Assembly: GCF_923868895.1 (NCBI RefSeq)
Contig: NZ_OV350343.1
Location: 2,914,001 to 2,978,000 of the forward strand
Reading direction: 5' to 3'
Origin: Halomonas sp. TD01
Lineage (GTDB): Bacteria; Pseudomonadota; Gammaproteobacteria; Pseudomonadales; Halomonadaceae
Length of the DNA: 64,000 nucleotides
Part shown: in pieces, positions 29,333-40,160 of the stretch
How the letters are laid out: each line of letters begins with the position of its first letter
How positions within the stretch are numbered: the stretch's first letter is position 1
Made by a program: the position numbers and the translations under genes
Notes under the pieces: generated by a model
Seen by the model: the letters and a program-made list of their open reading frames with translations, nothing else
Databases searched by the model: none
Told to the model about the DNA's origin: nothing

Positions 29333-30259
29333 ATGAGCATTCTGGTACTTGCCGACCTCCATGAAGGTCAGTTGGCGGGCGCAACAGCCCATGTAGTTGC
29401 TGCTGCCAAGGCGATTGGTGGTGATATTGACGTATTGGTGGCTGGTGAAGGCGTTCAAGCGGCCGCTGATGCTGCTGCAAAGCTTGATGGCGTCAGTAAA
29501 GTTCGCATCGCAGATAACGCTGTTTATGCGCATCAGTTGGCTGAGCCAATGGGAGCGCTGCTGGTGGAGCTGGCAGGCGACTACACTCACGTACTGGCTA
29601 GCGCGTCTACCACCGGTAAAAACGTACTGCCGCGCTTGGCTGCCTTAAAAGATGTCAGCCAGCTTTCCGACGTGATTGGCGTTGAGAGCGCAGACACTTT
29701 CCTGCGCCCTATCTATGCTGGCAACGCTATCGCCACGGTAAAAAGCGACGACGCACTGAAAGTTATGACCGTGCGTACTACCGCGTTTGATGCGGTCGAG
29801 AGCGCGGGAAGTGCCGCTGTAGAAGCGGTAGAGGTAGTGGTCGAAAATGGTCAGTCTAGCTTTATTAAACAAGAGTTGGCGCAATCTGATCGCCCAGAAC
29901 TTGGCGGTGCCAAAGTAGTAGTGTCAGGCGGTCGCGGTATGGGTAACGGCGAAAACTTTAAGCTGCTCGACGGCATTGCTGACAAGCTGGGTGCCGCCAT
30001 TGGTGCATCACGAGCTGCCGTAGACGCAGGTTTTGTGCCCAACGATATGCAGGTTGGCCAAACCGGTAAGATTGTTGCGCCTGAGCTGTATATTGCCGTG
30101 GGTATTTCTGGTGCAATTCAGCATTTGGCGGGTATGAAAGACTCTAAAGTCATTGTTGCGATCAACAAAGACGAAGAAGCACCTATCTTCCAAGTTGCCG
30201 ACTACGGGTTGGTAGGCGATCTCTTCGATATTTTGCCGGAGCTTGAAAGCAAGCTATAA
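29333..30259 (+). CDS. etfA: Electron transfer flavoprotein alpha subunit
   Basis: The large ETF subunit that holds the FAD. It has 308 residues. The N-terminal Rossmann-like domain begins [20 protein letters not shown]. The C-terminal FAD domain shows VVSGGRGMG near 201, [11 protein letters not shown] near 224, [20 protein letters not shown] near 240-259 and [13 protein letters not shown] near 277, all typical. AGGAGCTG precedes the ATG. The gene ends in a strong terminator, so etfBA is a two-gene operon. Confidence 0.97.
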   Translation: MSILVLADLHEGQLAGATAHVVAAAKAIGGDIDVLVAGEGVQAAADAAAKLDGVSKVRIADNAVYAHQLAEPMGALLVELAGDYTHVLASASTTGKNVLPRLAALKDVSQLSDVIGVESADTFLRPIYAGNAIATVKSDDALKVMTVRTTAFDAVESAGSAAVEAVEVVVENGQSSFIKQELAQSDRPELGGAKVVVSGGRGMGNGENFKLLDGIADKLGAAIGASRAAVDAGFVPNDMQVGQTGKIVAPELYIAVGISGAIQHLAGMKDSKVIVAINKDEEAPIFQVADYGLVGDLFDILPELESKL

Positions 30260-30280
30260 GCCACTGAATCTTAACTGGCT

Positions 30281-30313
30281 AAAAAGCCGACTTCGCCAGA
30301 AGTCGGCTTTTTT
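30281..30313 (+). terminator. Intrinsic terminator of etfBA
   Basis: AAAAAGCCGACTTC and GAAGTCGGCTTTTT form a perfect 14-bp stem around a GCCA loop, followed by more T. Confidence 0.95.
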
Positions 30314-30491
30314 ATTGGCGATGAATTCGATAAACTGCCAATAGTTGACTAAGGTACTGGGGTATATAACGTACCGGTCGTAAATAATCGCCGCTCACGG
30401 TAATAAAAATGGCCGTGATGGTTGAAAAAGGTGGGGTAAGACCACACTTAGTTAAGTGAACGTAACAAAAGCCACTTAAGGAGAAGTTAGC

Positions 30492-31103
30492 ATGGCACAT
30501 ACACTTCCAGAATTACCGTACGCCTACGACGCGCTTGAGCCGAACATTGATGCGATGACGATGGAGATTCACCACTCTCGTCACCATAACACTTACGTCA
30601 CTAGCCTGAACGCTGCGCTTGAAGGCACGGGTCTTGAAGACGTACCGGTAGAAGAGCTAGTTGCTAATCTTGATCGTGTACCTGAAGAGAAGCGTCAAGC
30701 CGTTATTAATCACGGTGGCGGCCATGCCAACCACTCTATGTTCTGGCAAATGATGTCACCGAATGGCGGCGGCCAGCCCCAGGGTGATGTGGCAAAAGCC
30801 ATTGATGCTGAGCTAGGTGGCCTTGACGCATTCAAGGAAGCTTTCAAGAAAGCGGCACTGGGTCGTTTCGGTAGCGGTTGGGCATGGCTCTCCGTTACGC
30901 CTGAGAAAAAGCTGGTCGTTGAAAACACGCTGAACCAAGACAGCCCGCTAATGCATGGCAACACGCCGGTATTGGGTCTGGATGTTTGGGAACATGCTTA
31001 CTACCTGAAGTTCCAAAACAAGCGTCCTGATTACGTAGAAGCCTTCTTCAACGTAATTAACTGGGAAGATGTTGAGCGTCGTTATCAGGCTGCTATCGCC
31101 TAA
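30492..31103 (+). CDS. sodA: Superoxide dismutase, manganese type
   Basis: A 203-residue Fe/Mn superoxide dismutase. Metal ligands are His in [13 protein letters not shown] (near 27), His in [11 protein letters not shown] (near 81), and Asp and His in [13 protein letters not shown] (near 167-171). The second-sphere pattern is that of the Mn enzyme: the glycine in GGHANHS, and the glutamine in NQDSPLM instead of the glutamine/alanine arrangement of Fe-SodB. I therefore use sodA; metal specificity is inferred from sequence only. AAGGAGAAG precedes the ATG. The gene stands alone between two terminators. Confidence 0.92.
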   Translation: MAHTLPELPYAYDALEPNIDAMTMEIHHSRHHNTYVTSLNAALEGTGLEDVPVEELVANLDRVPEEKRQAVINHGGGHANHSMFWQMMSPNGGGQPQGDVAKAIDAELGGLDAFKEAFKKAALGRFGSGWAWLSVTPEKKLVVENTLNQDSPLMHGNTPVLGLDVWEHAYYLKFQNKRPDYVEAFFNVINWEDVERRYQAAIA

Positions 31104-31126
31104 GTCCACGCGCGAAAGAAAGAAGG

Positions 31127-31184
31127 GACGCCAATTTAGTTGGCGTCTAGTTAAAAACCGCCCTCATCAAGAGGGCGGTTTTTT
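31127..31184 (+). terminator. Tandem hairpins ending sodA
   Basis: GACGCCAA/TTGGCGTC with a TTTAG loop (31127-31147) precedes AAAAACCGCCCTC/GAGGGCGGTTTTT with a five-base loop (31153-31183). The second is a classic intrinsic terminator; the first may act as a 3' stabilising or backup structure. Confidence 0.9.
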
Positions 31185-31249
31185 CGTTTTGAATGATACG
31201 TTTGGCTACTATCCTGGGTAAGAGCTGTCAATAACCTGTGGATGAAAAA

Positions 31250-31293
31250 TACCACATATGCTTGAATTGATTTTCTCATGGTCTATATATAGT
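31250..31293 (+). promoter_or_regulatory. Paired NrdR-like boxes and promoter of nrdHIEF
   Basis: The palindrome CTATATATAG (31283-31292) and an imperfect CACATATG-centred box (31253-31264) have centres 30 bp apart, about three helical turns, which is the arrangement bound by the ribonucleotide-reductase repressor NrdR. TTGAAT (31262) and TATATA (31284) form a plausible promoter with 16-bp spacing, so the downstream box covers the -10 element. Box quality was judged by eye. Confidence 0.55.
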
Positions 31294-31372
31294 ATGCGTT
31301 GTGTCTTCCAGAGAGGGCGAGCACAAGATGTGCTCTACCCGAAAAACACCGCTATGAAAAGGAAAAATAGCC

Positions 31373-31594
31373 ATGGATATCCAAATTTATAGCAAGCCTG
31401 CTTGTGTTCAATGTACCGCTACCTACCGAGCGCTGGATAAGCAGGGCCTGGAATATACCGTTATCGATATTACTGCTGAAAGCGGTGCCCAAGAAGAAGT
31501 GGAAGCGCTGGGTTATCGCCAGTTACCGGTCGTAGTTGCAGGTGAGGATCATTGGTCTGGTTTTCGTCCTGACCGCATTCAAGCGCTAGCGTAA
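31373..31594 (+). CDS. nrdH: Glutaredoxin-like protein NrdH
   Basis: A 73-residue redoxin that reduces the class Ib ribonucleotide reductase. The redox motif is CVQC at residues 11-14 in SKPACVQCTATYRAL, followed by the cis-proline turn RQLPVVVAG and the C-terminal WSGFRPDRI that is diagnostic of NrdH rather than ordinary glutaredoxin. It is the first gene of nrdHIEF, with AAAAGGAAAA upstream. Confidence 0.97.
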   Translation: MDIQIYSKPACVQCTATYRALDKQGLEYTVIDITAESGAQEEVEALGYRQLPVVVAGEDHWSGFRPDRIQALA

Positions 31595-32019
31595 AACGTC
31601 GCTATGCAAAACGCTGATGTGGAGACTGAGCGTGCTGGTTCGTTAGTTTATTTTTCCACTAAGTCAGGCAATACCCACCGTTTTATACAAAAGCTTGGCT
31701 TAAGCGCTCAGCGGCTGCCACTAAACCGTGAAGAACCGACACCACGCATAGAACAGCCCTACATATTAGTGACACCTACCTATGGTGGCGGCTATGCCGA
31801 AGGGGCAGTGCCGGGGCAGGTGATCCGATTTTTAAACGATGAGCACAATCGACATCTCTTACGGGGTGTTATTGCCGCTGGTAATACGAATTTTGGTGAA
31901 GCATATGGGTTGGCAGGGCGAATCATTGCCCAAAAGTGCCAAGTGCCGCTGCTTTATCGTTTTGAACTGTTTGGCACTGACGACGATGTCGCCAAGGTCC
32001 GCAAAGGAGTAGAAGAGTT

Positions 32020-35248
<3,229 letters not shown>

Positions 35249-35276
35249 GCCCCAGTTAAGAAGTTAGCTTGAAAGG

Positions 35277-35298
35277 GTGGCGAGCAGGCGCTCGCCAC
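35277..35298. terminator. Hairpin after nrdF
   Basis: GTGGCGAGC and GCTCGCCAC form a perfect 9-bp stem with an AGGC loop 28 bp after nrdF. There is no following U-tract, so it may be a weak terminator or an RNA-stabilising 3' structure. Confidence 0.5.
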
Positions 35299-35417
35299 TT
35301 CCCGCCTCAGCAAACTCGGCTACGCCCAGCCTCGAAAAGGTAATTGACACAGGAAAGTGGCATGAGCGCGGGTTGAGAGAATGTAGACTCAGTACCGCAA
35401 AACTCCGCGTCAACACC

Positions 35418-35690
35418 TCAACTCCGACGACTGTCATTTACGTCATCTGCAAGCCATACTTTGATCAGCGACTGATAGGGCATATCCCGCTTGTTAGCCT
35501 CGATTTTGATACGGTCGAGCAGAGTTTCGGGCAAGCGAAGTGAGATAGTCTTGGTTGAGGGTTTCAACTTCGGGAAATAGGCCGGTGTTGCCTGGCTCCA
35601 ATCCAGGTAATCAGCGGAGTCGTGGGTCTCCCAAAATGCTCGCTCTTCTGCCTCAGTATTGAACTCAGGCATCTTTTTTAGTTTGTTCAT
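35418..35690 (-). CDS. CopG/BrnA-like antitoxin
   Basis: A 90-residue protein with the antitoxin organisation: an acidic N-terminal part (MPEFNTEAEERAFWETHDSA) that in relatives wraps the toxin, and a C-terminal ribbon-helix-helix domain (TISLRLPETLLDRIK, then YQSLIKVWL) for DNA binding. It overlaps the upstream toxin gene by 26 bp, on the same strand and second in order. This toxin-first order is normal for brnTA. The pair stands between two housekeeping operons and is probably a horizontally acquired insertion. Confidence 0.85.
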   Translation of the reverse strand: MNKLKKMPEFNTEAEERAFWETHDSADYLDWSQATPAYFPKLKPSTKTISLRLPETLLDRIKIEANKRDMPYQSLIKVWLADDVNDSRRS

Positions 35691-35976
35691 AAAGAGCCCT
35701 CTCTTTGCGGTGCATGTCGCGAGCGGAAATCACTCGGATTAGCGTGCGGTGATGTCTTAGTGTAAACGTGATATGTAGCAGTCTTTCATCATCAGTTTTG
35801 CCAAGGGCGTGAAAACGAGGCTCCTTCTGGCTGTGTTTGGAGTCTTCCAGCACCAGAAGCGGTTCATTAAAGTAAGTTTCTTCTGCTTCGGACTGGCTAA
35901 CACTATGCTTCTCCGCGTTTTTGCGAGAGTTGCCTTCGTCCCAGTCAAAGCCAGACACATCTGCCCAATTGATCAT
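35665..35976 (-). CDS. BrnT-family toxin
   Basis: A 103-residue protein of the BrnT family, type II toxins with a RelE/barnase-like fold that act as ribonucleases. Typical features are FDWDEGNSRKNAEKHSVS near the N-terminus (the FEWDxxKxxxNxxKH-type motif), the EAEETYFNEPLLV segment, and the core RVISARDMHRKERALYE, which carries the R-x-ISAR-x2-x2-ER pattern of the active site. It is translated first and overlaps its antitoxin gene. Family assignment is strong; activity in this strain is not known. Confidence 0.87.
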   Translation of the reverse strand: MINWADVSGFDWDEGNSRKNAEKHSVSQSEAEETYFNEPLLVLEDSKHSQKEPRFHALGKTDDERLLHITFTLRHHRTLIRVISARDMHRKERALYEQTKKDA

Positions 35977-35980
35977 GGAA

Positions 35981-36010
35981 GTATATTATCAGCATATACG
36001 CAGGCGTCAA
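35981..36010 (-). promoter_or_regulatory. Promoter and palindromic operator of the toxin-antitoxin pair
   Basis: GTATAT and ATATAC form an inverted repeat with a 7-bp spacer (35981-35999), ending 5 bp before the toxin start. Minus-strand TTGACG (36010-36005) lies just upstream, and TAATAT 16 bp further on overlaps the palindrome. An autoregulatory ribbon-helix-helix operator on top of the promoter is what is expected for this module. Confidence 0.5.
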
Positions 36011-36121
36011 TTAGTGCCAATAAAGCCATTTGCAGTGATGGCGCCTGCGGTGATGTTGTAGGTGAATTGATGAACAGCCTTTCTTATGACGCCTTCATCC
36101 GGCACACCATTAAATGCTAAT

Positions 36122-36140
36122 GATAAATATTGTCATTTAT
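36122..36140 (+). promoter_or_regulatory. Fur-box-like site before the TonB2-type operon
   Basis: This 19-bp AT-rich sequence matches the Fur consensus at about 12 of 19 positions by hand count, with GATAA on the left and TCATT on the right. It lies about 110 bp before the first gene of an iron-uptake-type energy-transduction operon. A weaker second candidate (9 of 19) lies at 36176-36194. Confidence 0.45.
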
Positions 36141-36248
36141 TGAATTAATGTTAGGCTATGCCTCTGCAATCAAACGCAAATAGTTCTCATACCTAATGAG
36201 GGTAGGGGCGCCATTTTTATGCGCTTTTACCAGTAACGGAGACGTAAC

Positions 36249-37031
36249 GTGCTGAAAAGGCCTTTCTTTGCCTTGTATGGAGGCTGGCTTGCCGGGGTGC
36301 TGGTCAGCGGTACGCTAATGGCAAGCGATGAGACAGTCGATCAAGCGGCCCAGAGTGTCGAGGCCCAGCAAGCGCAGTCCGTACTTCAGCAGCAAATTGA
36401 TGAGGCTGATGACGTCACGCGTTCCGCGCTTGAAGAGCTGCGCCGCCTGGAGCAGGAAACCCGCCAGATGGAAGCGTCCAATGCTGCTCTAAGCGGTCGC
36501 TTGGCCAGTGAGGCCGAGCGCCAACAGCGCCTTGGCCAAGCACTCGATACGTTGAGCGACACCCGCGCCGCGCTGCCTGCGGTTGAGCAGGACATGATGG
36601 AACAGCTGATCAGTTGGATCGAGTCTGACCTGCCATTTCTGAAGGCCGAGCGTTTGGCGCGTGTTAAGCCTGATGAACAGCAGCCATCAGAGAGCGCAGC
36701 GCGCATTGCTAATTTGTTGGAAGCGTGGCGAGCCGAGCTAGCGTACGGCCGCGAGGTTGATAGCTGGCGTGGTCGTTTGCAATTGGCAGAAGGTAACCCG
36801 CGTGAGGTGGAATACTTGCGTATTGGCCGAATCGGCTTTTATTACCTAACCCCTGATGGTCGAGAAGGGGGTGTGTGGGATAAAGCGAGCGGTGAATGGC
36901 AGGGGCTTGATGAACGTGCTCGCCGTCAGGTGCGCAACGGCCTGCGTATTGCCGACGATCAGCGCACGCCAGAATTGCTGCGTTTACCACTTTCCATTAT
37001 TGCTAACGACCACGCAGGGGGCCAGCAATGA
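36249..37031 (+). CDS. DUF3450 periplasmic protein of the TonB2-type operon
   Basis: A 260-residue exported protein with a signal peptide (about residues 1-25, cleaved near LMAS-DE), a long Gln/Glu/Ala-rich coiled coil (about 30-105) and a C-terminal region with GRIGFYYLTPDGREGGVWD, which I recognise as the DUF3450 family. It occurs as the first gene of TtpC-ExbB2-ExbD2-TonB2 clusters in marine gammaproteobacteria. Its exact role is not established, but a periplasmic coupling or stabilising part is likely. It overlaps the next gene by 4 bp. Confidence 0.85.
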   Translation: MLKRPFFALYGGWLAGVLVSGTLMASDETVDQAAQSVEAQQAQSVLQQQIDEADDVTRSALEELRRLEQETRQMEASNAALSGRLASEAERQQRLGQALDTLSDTRAALPAVEQDMMEQLISWIESDLPFLKAERLARVKPDEQQPSESAARIANLLEAWRAELAYGREVDSWRGRLQLAEGNPREVEYLRIGRIGFYYLTPDGREGGVWDKASGEWQGLDERARRQVRNGLRIADDQRTPELLRLPLSIIANDHAGGQQ

Positions 37032-38398
37032 GTCTGTTGACACGCCAACGAGGTGCGTGCAGAACCATTATCTGTTTAGCACTACTGGCAAGCCTTCTGG
37101 GCAGCAGTGTGGCGCTGGCACAAACTGACAGTGTTGGTTCGTTACGTGAAGCTCGTGAAGCCGCCGAAGCTCGCGACCAAGCGCGACTACAATCATTTCT
37201 GAATGATCAGCAAGCGCTAGAGGCTGCGCTAGAAAAAGCACGTGCTGAGCATCAAGACGCTGAAGAGCAGCAGGCAGCATTAGCCACGCAGCAGCAGGAA
37301 CAAGCACAGCAGGCTCAAGCGCTGGCCGAGCGTCAGGAAGATCAAGGCGAAGCGATCACCTCGTTGCTGGCGGATTTGACACGGCACAGCGAAGAGGTAC
37401 GCAACGAACTTGGCGGTGACAGCTGGTTAACGCTGGATGCTGATGCGCTACCGCCGCGTCTCAATGAGATTGAAGTGCTGGAGCGTCAACAGATCGAGTC
37501 CGTTGTGGACAGCTTAGCGACACTTACACGGAACACCGGGCGTGCCGAACGCCTTGAATTGCCGGTGGCTGATGCTAGTGGCGAGATTGAGCCGCGCAAT
37601 GTCGTGCGCTTGGGCGATTTTGCGGCGTTTACCGAAACAGCGCTGCTCAGAAAAGGCCAGGATGATGATAGCTTGGCCGAAGTGCCGCGTACTCCTGCAG
37701 AAATTAGCGCTGTACTGTCGGCCTATCATCAAGGCGAAAGCCGTGTGTTTGCCATTGATCCTACCCAGGGTAGCGTGCTGGAAGCCCTTGCTCAGCGGCC
37801 AAGCCTCTGGGAACGTTTCCAGCAGGGCGGTTATGTTGGTTACGTAGTAGTGGCACTGGGTGGCTTTGGCCTATTGGTGGCACTGGCTCAGTACCTTTAT
37901 TTAGTCGTCGTCAGTGCACGAGTGCATCGTCAGCGTAAAGCGTTGGATCAACCGAATGCCAATAACCCACTGGGTCGTGTGCTGGCGCGCTTCAAGGAGT
38001 TGGATAAACACCAAACGCCGGAAGCACTGGAAGCGAGGTTAGATGAGGCGGTGTTAGCTGAGTTGCCACGTATCGAACGTGGTCAGCCTATCGTTAAGCT
38101 GTTGGCGGCCATTGCACCGCTGCTAGGCCTGCTGGGTACCGTGACCGGTATGATTGTCACCTTCCAAGCGATTACCGTATTTGGCACCGGTGACCCGCAG
38201 TTAATGGCCGGTGGTATCAGTCAGGCGCTGGTAACAACGGTGCTGGGGCTTGTGACAGCGGTTCCGCTGCTGTTTGCCCAGACGGCCTTGGCAAGCCGGA
38301 GTCGCTTGATTACCCAAGCCATTGAAGGCGAAGCAAGCGCTACCTTGGCTGACCACCTCGAAGCGCAGTCGACGGCTAATGCGCAAGCGGTGACCTAA
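37028..38398 (+). CDS. TtpC-like coiled-coil ExbB/TolQ/MotA-family protein
   Basis: A 456-residue inner-membrane protein. It has a signal sequence (cleaved near VALAQ), a periplasmic coiled coil (about residues 35-120), a linker, and an ExbB-type proton-channel domain with three membrane helices (about 270-295, 355-380 and 398-420; IAPLLGLLGTVTGMIVTFQ is the conserved core). This long ExbB variant matches TtpC, required by Vibrio TonB2 systems in addition to ordinary ExbB. A normal-length ExbB follows directly, consistent with that assignment. Confidence 0.88.
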   Translation: MSLLTRQRGACRTIICLALLASLLGSSVALAQTDSVGSLREAREAAEARDQARLQSFLNDQQALEAALEKARAEHQDAEEQQAALATQQQEQAQQAQALAERQEDQGEAITSLLADLTRHSEEVRNELGGDSWLTLDADALPPRLNEIEVLERQQIESVVDSLATLTRNTGRAERLELPVADASGEIEPRNVVRLGDFAAFTETALLRKGQDDDSLAEVPRTPAEISAVLSAYHQGESRVFAIDPTQGSVLEALAQRPSLWERFQQGGYVGYVVVALGGFGLLVALAQYLYLVVVSARVHRQRKALDQPNANNPLGRVLARFKELDKHQTPEALEARLDEAVLAELPRIERGQPIVKLLAAIAPLLGLLGTVTGMIVTFQAITVFGTGDPQLMAGGISQALVTTVLGLVTAVPLLFAQTALASRSRLITQAIEGEASATLADHLEAQSTANAQAVT

Positions 38399-38399
38399 T

Positions 38400-38942
38400 A
38401 TGCCCACGTTACCTCTTTGGCTTGAGCCCGTTGAGCGGCTGCTTGATGCCGGTGGTGCCGTTTTAATGGTGCTGGCATTCGTTGCCGTGCTGGTATTTGG
38501 GATGGCAATAGAGCGTTGGTGGTATTACCGCTTTAGCTGGCGGCGTGCCCGGCGCCAACTGATTCGTCGCTGGGCGGCACGCAGTGATCATCGTAGCTGG
38601 AGTGCGCGCACGCTGCGCAATGTCTGGACAGAGGCGCTGGTTGCTAAGCTGCGCCGCCCGTTGCCATGGATCAAGCTGCTCGTGGCGCTATGTCCACTGT
38701 TAGGCTTGTTGGGTACCGTCACCGGTATGATTACCGTGTTCGATAGCCTTTCTCTCAGTGATACCCATCAGGCGAGGGCAATGGCCGACGGTGTTGCCCG
38801 TGCCACATTGCCCACGCTAACCGGCATGGCGATTGCGGTGGTGGGGTTGCTGTTTATTAGTCGTTTAGAGCACGTTATTCGTCGCGAAGACCAGCGGTTA
38901 CACGACCGCTTAGCTCGTGCCTTGGAGGAGAATGATGCGTAG
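38400..38942 (+). CDS. ExbB-family proton-channel protein
   Basis: The 180-residue short ExbB partner. It has three hydrophobic segments (about residues 18-38, 97-118 and 138-160) and the MotA/TolQ/ExbB core LVALCPLLGLLGTVTGMITVF. With ExbD it forms the proton-driven motor that energises TonB. It begins 1 bp after the TtpC-like gene stop and overlaps exbD at the other end, so the operon is tightly coupled. Confidence 0.92.
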   Translation: MPTLPLWLEPVERLLDAGGAVLMVLAFVAVLVFGMAIERWWYYRFSWRRARRQLIRRWAARSDHRSWSARTLRNVWTEALVAKLRRPLPWIKLLVALCPLLGLLGTVTGMITVFDSLSLSDTHQARAMADGVARATLPTLTGMAIAVVGLLFISRLEHVIRREDQRLHDRLARALEENDA

Positions 38943-39342
38943 ACGCCGCTCTATAGATACCACGGCTGATAGCAATGAAGTTAACCTGACGCCGATGCTG
39001 GATGTTGTCTTTATCATGCTGATCTTTTTTATCGTGACGACCAGCTTTATTAAAGAGAGCGGTGTTGAGATTGACCGCCCTGAAGCGGCAGCGGCAAGCC
39101 CGCGGCCAGATGCACAGGTGTTGATTGCGGTGACGCCAGAAGGTGCTGTTTGGGTCGATGGTAAGCCAGTCGATGTGCATCGTATTGGTCAGCAGGTGGC
39201 CGGTATGTTGAGTGATGATGGCTCCGTTGTTATCCAAGCCGATCGGGAGTCCACCACTGGGCTGTTGATTGAAGTGATGGATCGCCTCAAGCAGGCGGGT
39301 GTTGATCAGATCGCCGTGGCAGCGAGCCGGAGCGCTCCATGA
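38935..39342 (+). CDS. ExbD-family biopolymer transport protein
   Basis: A 135-residue single-span protein. The membrane helix LTPMLDVVFIMLIFFIVTTS carries the conserved aspartate (residue 23 here) that conducts protons, and a periplasmic domain follows (VLIAVTPEGAVWVDGKPVD). Two adjacent ATGs (38932 and 38935) and an upstream one at 38917 are in frame. I prefer 38935 because GGAGG ends 6 bp before it. It overlaps exbB by 8 bp and tonB by 4 bp. Confidence 0.92.
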   Translation: MRRRRSIDTTADSNEVNLTPMLDVVFIMLIFFIVTTSFIKESGVEIDRPEAAAASPRPDAQVLIAVTPEGAVWVDGKPVDVHRIGQQVAGMLSDDGSVVIQADRESTTGLLIEVMDRLKQAGVDQIAVAASRSAP

Positions 39343-40103
39343 TTCGTCATGCCCTCTCGATACTAGGTGGTATTGCCTTAGCCGTTGGTTTGTTTTGGAT
39401 GCTGGCGCTACTAGTAACACCCCCAGAGCGTTCGCCAGAGACGCCGATAATGACCATGTCGATGACTATGATAGACGCACCAGAGGTAGCGCCAGAGCAA
39501 GAAGCGCCGTCGCCTGCACCTTCTGAGGCGGCGCCAGCACCGCCGCCGATGCCTATGCCTGCACCGGCACCTGTTGCAGAGAGTGCGATTGCGCTGCCTG
39601 AAGTGGAACTTCCAGATGAGCCAGTGGAACCAGTTGAGTTGGAGAGTGAGTTGCCAGAGCTAACGGAAATTACTCCCGAACCAACCCCGCAGCCCGCGCC
39701 GAAGCCGTCTCCAAGGCCAGCGCCGCAGCCTGATCCTGCACCTCAGCCAGCTGAAACGGCGGCGCCTTCTCCTGCGCCTACGACAGTGCAGCGTGAAGCC
39801 TCGCCAGTGGCAGAGCCTGCGCCATCGAATGAGCCTGTCAGTGTTGGGCAAGTCGCCCCAACCAGCCGCGTGAACCCTTCTTATCCGCCGCGTGCTCAGA
39901 GGCGCGGCATGGAGGGCTTTGTTGAGGTGGAGTTTGTTATTCGCCGAGATGGCAGCGTCGATAACGGCACGATTCGCGTCACGCGAGCACAGCCAAGGCG
40001 AGTGTTTGAAGACGCTGCCCGCGAAGCGATTGCGCGCTGGCAGTTTGAGCCCGGCCAACAGCTTCGCCGCGCCACGCAGCGCATTGAGTTCCAGTTGAGA
40101 TAG
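39339..40103 (+). CDS. Energy transducer TonB
   Basis: A 254-residue TonB-family protein. It has an N-terminal membrane anchor (about residues 8-28), a proline-rich periplasmic spacer (about 45-165, with Pro-Ala, Pro-Glu and Pro-Lys repeats) and a C-terminal domain from about 175 with NPSYPPRAQRRGMEGFVEVE and ARWQFEPGQ, the YP and WxF motifs of TonB. It transmits proton-motive force to outer-membrane receptors. No TonB-dependent receptor lies in the window, so the transported substrate is unknown. Confidence 0.93.
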   Translation: MIRHALSILGGIALAVGLFWMLALLVTPPERSPETPIMTMSMTMIDAPEVAPEQEAPSPAPSEAAPAPPPMPMPAPAPVAESAIALPEVELPDEPVEPVELESELPELTEITPEPTPQPAPKPSPRPAPQPDPAPQPAETAAPSPAPTTVQREASPVAEPAPSNEPVSVGQVAPTSRVNPSYPPRAQRRGMEGFVEVEFVIRRDGSVDNGTIRVTRAQPRRVFEDAAREAIARWQFEPGQQLRRATQRIEFQLR

Positions 40104-40120
40104 CCAGTTGAGATAGCCAG
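40091..40120 (+). repeat. Tandem duplication across the tonB stop codon
   Basis: The 13-bp unit CCAGTTGAGATAG is repeated exactly (40091-40103 and 40104-40116) and followed by a partial CCAG. The first copy contains the last codons and TAG of tonB. The second lies in the spacer, so the duplication left the protein unchanged. Confidence 0.85.
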
Positions 40121-40160
40121 TATGAATTGGCTCGTCGAGAACGCCAGTCGAGGAAAAAGT

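Noticed and set aside
30345..30370. TTGACT...TATAAC as a sodA promoter.
   Set aside because: The spacing is only 14 bp. The flanking GGTAC/GTACC inverted repeat is short and may be chance.
30492..31103. Naming the dismutase sodB (iron type).
   Set aside because: Residues near the metal (glycine in GGHANHS, glutamine in NQDSPLM) follow the manganese pattern, although sequence alone cannot prove the metal.
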